Positions 5,945 through 6,458 of a DNA stretch of 6,458 nucleotides are shown here, one piece after another. The translations under genes were made by a program, and so were the position numbers. The stretch's first letter is position 1. The number at the start of each line of letters is the position of its first letter. The stretch lies in NCBI GenBank assembly GCA_028717325.1, contig JAQUOB010000073.1:1-6458 (forward strand). The letters are read 5' to 3'. The notes beneath the pieces are model-generated. The model ran no database searches. It was not told the DNA's origin and was given only the letters and a program-made list of their open reading frames with translations. This DNA comes from Candidatus Margulisiibacteriota bacterium. Lineage in GTDB: Bacteria > Margulisbacteria > WOR-1 > O2-12-FULL-45-9 > XYB2-FULL-48-7.

Positions 5945-6458
5945 TTAGACATTAAATTGTTTGAGAAAATCTTCTTCTTCCTGCGCTTTTTGTGCCTCTG
6001 CTCTGGCCTTTAAATCTGCTTCATAATGATTGATCTCTGCCCGACGCGTTTGGAGCTCCACAAAGGTTTTGCCAAAGTTAGGGATAGAAGATAAAAATCG
6101 ATCGATCGCTTCTTTTTGCCACTGACGCGCATCGACGTCGCTAAATGATTTCTCCCAGTCCGATGAACCCATATAAGCTTTGGCTTCATTTAAATTTTGC
6201 AAAAATTCGGTCAATTCTTTATCGGCTGCCAAATGCCGGTGCATAAGATCGCGGATCTTATTTTTGGCGTCATTATCATTTAGCTCATGCAGGAGGACTG
6301 CCAGGGACGGCAGACCGGCATTATTGTTATCGGTCGCGGCTTTAGCCAGCTCTTTGGCGGCGGAGCTTCTTTTAGCCGCGGCTACGCCCCGCCAGATGGC
6401 GACCACGGCCAAAGGCAGCAGGTTTAGAACAAGAGGAACACCCGCGGTAACTAAAGTT
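5945..6458 (-). CDS. Partial membrane-anchored protein with charged helical cytoplasmic tail, unknown function
   Basis: The frame is open from the right edge to TAA 5947-5945, giving 170 visible codons; the start is outside the window. The first visible residues (bases about 6457-6392) form a hydrophobic stretch of roughly 20 residues, beginning TLVTAGVPLVLNLL and ending AVVAIW. It is followed at once by Arg and Lys (WRGVAAAKR), so by the positive-inside rule the rest should be cytoplasmic. The tail is hydrophilic and mostly helical, with a Glu/Lys/Ala-rich probable coiled coil (about KARAEAQKAQEEEDF) before the end FLKQFNV. I recognise no domain. A TTG at 6412-6410 would allow a 155-residue reading, but it cuts through the membrane segment and has no ribosome site. 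Lying 38 bases before the kinase start, it is probably in the same operon and could anchor the kinase, recruit it or be its substrate (inference). Confidence 0.82.
   Translation of the reverse strand, partial: TLVTAGVPLVLNLLPLAVVAIWRGVAAAKRSSAAKELAKAATDNNNAGLPSLAVLLHELNDNDAKNKIRDLMHRHLAADKELTEFLQNLNEAKAYMGSSDWEKSFSDVDARQWQKEAIDRFLSSIPNFGKTFVELQTRRAEINHYEADLKARAEAQKAQEEEDFLKQFNV

Noticed and set aside
4000..6458. Assignment to the TerY-P triad, type VI PpkA/PppA or PASTA-kinase systems
   Set aside because: No vWA, FHA or PASTA domain and no kinase membrane segment is visible. Residues 660-700 of the kinase were checked by eye for an FHA-like pattern and show none.

Overview
The window is a bacterial protein-phosphorylation locus. 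Four open reading frames all lie on the minus strand and are packed head to tail: 38 bases separate the first two genes, then 1 base, then 6 bases. No stretch longer than 38 bases lacks a gene. I see no RNA gene, mobile element, CRISPR array or convincing terminator. The organism cannot be named from this sequence. Strong GGAGG/GAGGT ribosome sites, the standard genetic code, roughly even GC and proteins with unfamiliar accessory domains suggest an uncultured bacterial lineage known mainly from metagenomes (a guess).

In transcription order (right to left): (1) 6458-5945, the C-terminal part of a protein with one membrane segment near the window edge and a charged helical tail; its start lies outside the window. 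(2) 5906-3591, a soluble Hanks-type Ser/Thr kinase with every catalytic motif intact, preceded by four tandem helical repeats of about 56 residues. (3) 3589-1580, a PP2C-family (PPM) Ser/Thr phosphatase with its metal-binding aspartates intact and an unfamiliar helical C-terminal region. (4) 1573 to the left edge, a full-length-homologous paralogue of gene 3. It is open through the whole window, but two of the conserved metal-binding aspartates are replaced (SDG to TGG, and DN to TN), so it is predicted to be a pseudophosphatase.

The likely logic is a reversible phosphorylation module. The kinase and the active phosphatase oppose each other, the degenerate phosphatase serves as a phosphoprotein-binding or regulatory partner, and the membrane protein is a possible anchor or substrate. 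Gene junctions suggest translational coupling: the ribosome sites of genes 3 and 4 lie inside the last codons of the gene before, in similar RLG-encoding sequence. The kinase and both phosphatases also appear to share a related C-terminal helical module. Domain identities of kinase and phosphatase are firm. The pseudophosphatase call rests on hand alignment of motifs to its neighbour. The overall function of the system is unknown.
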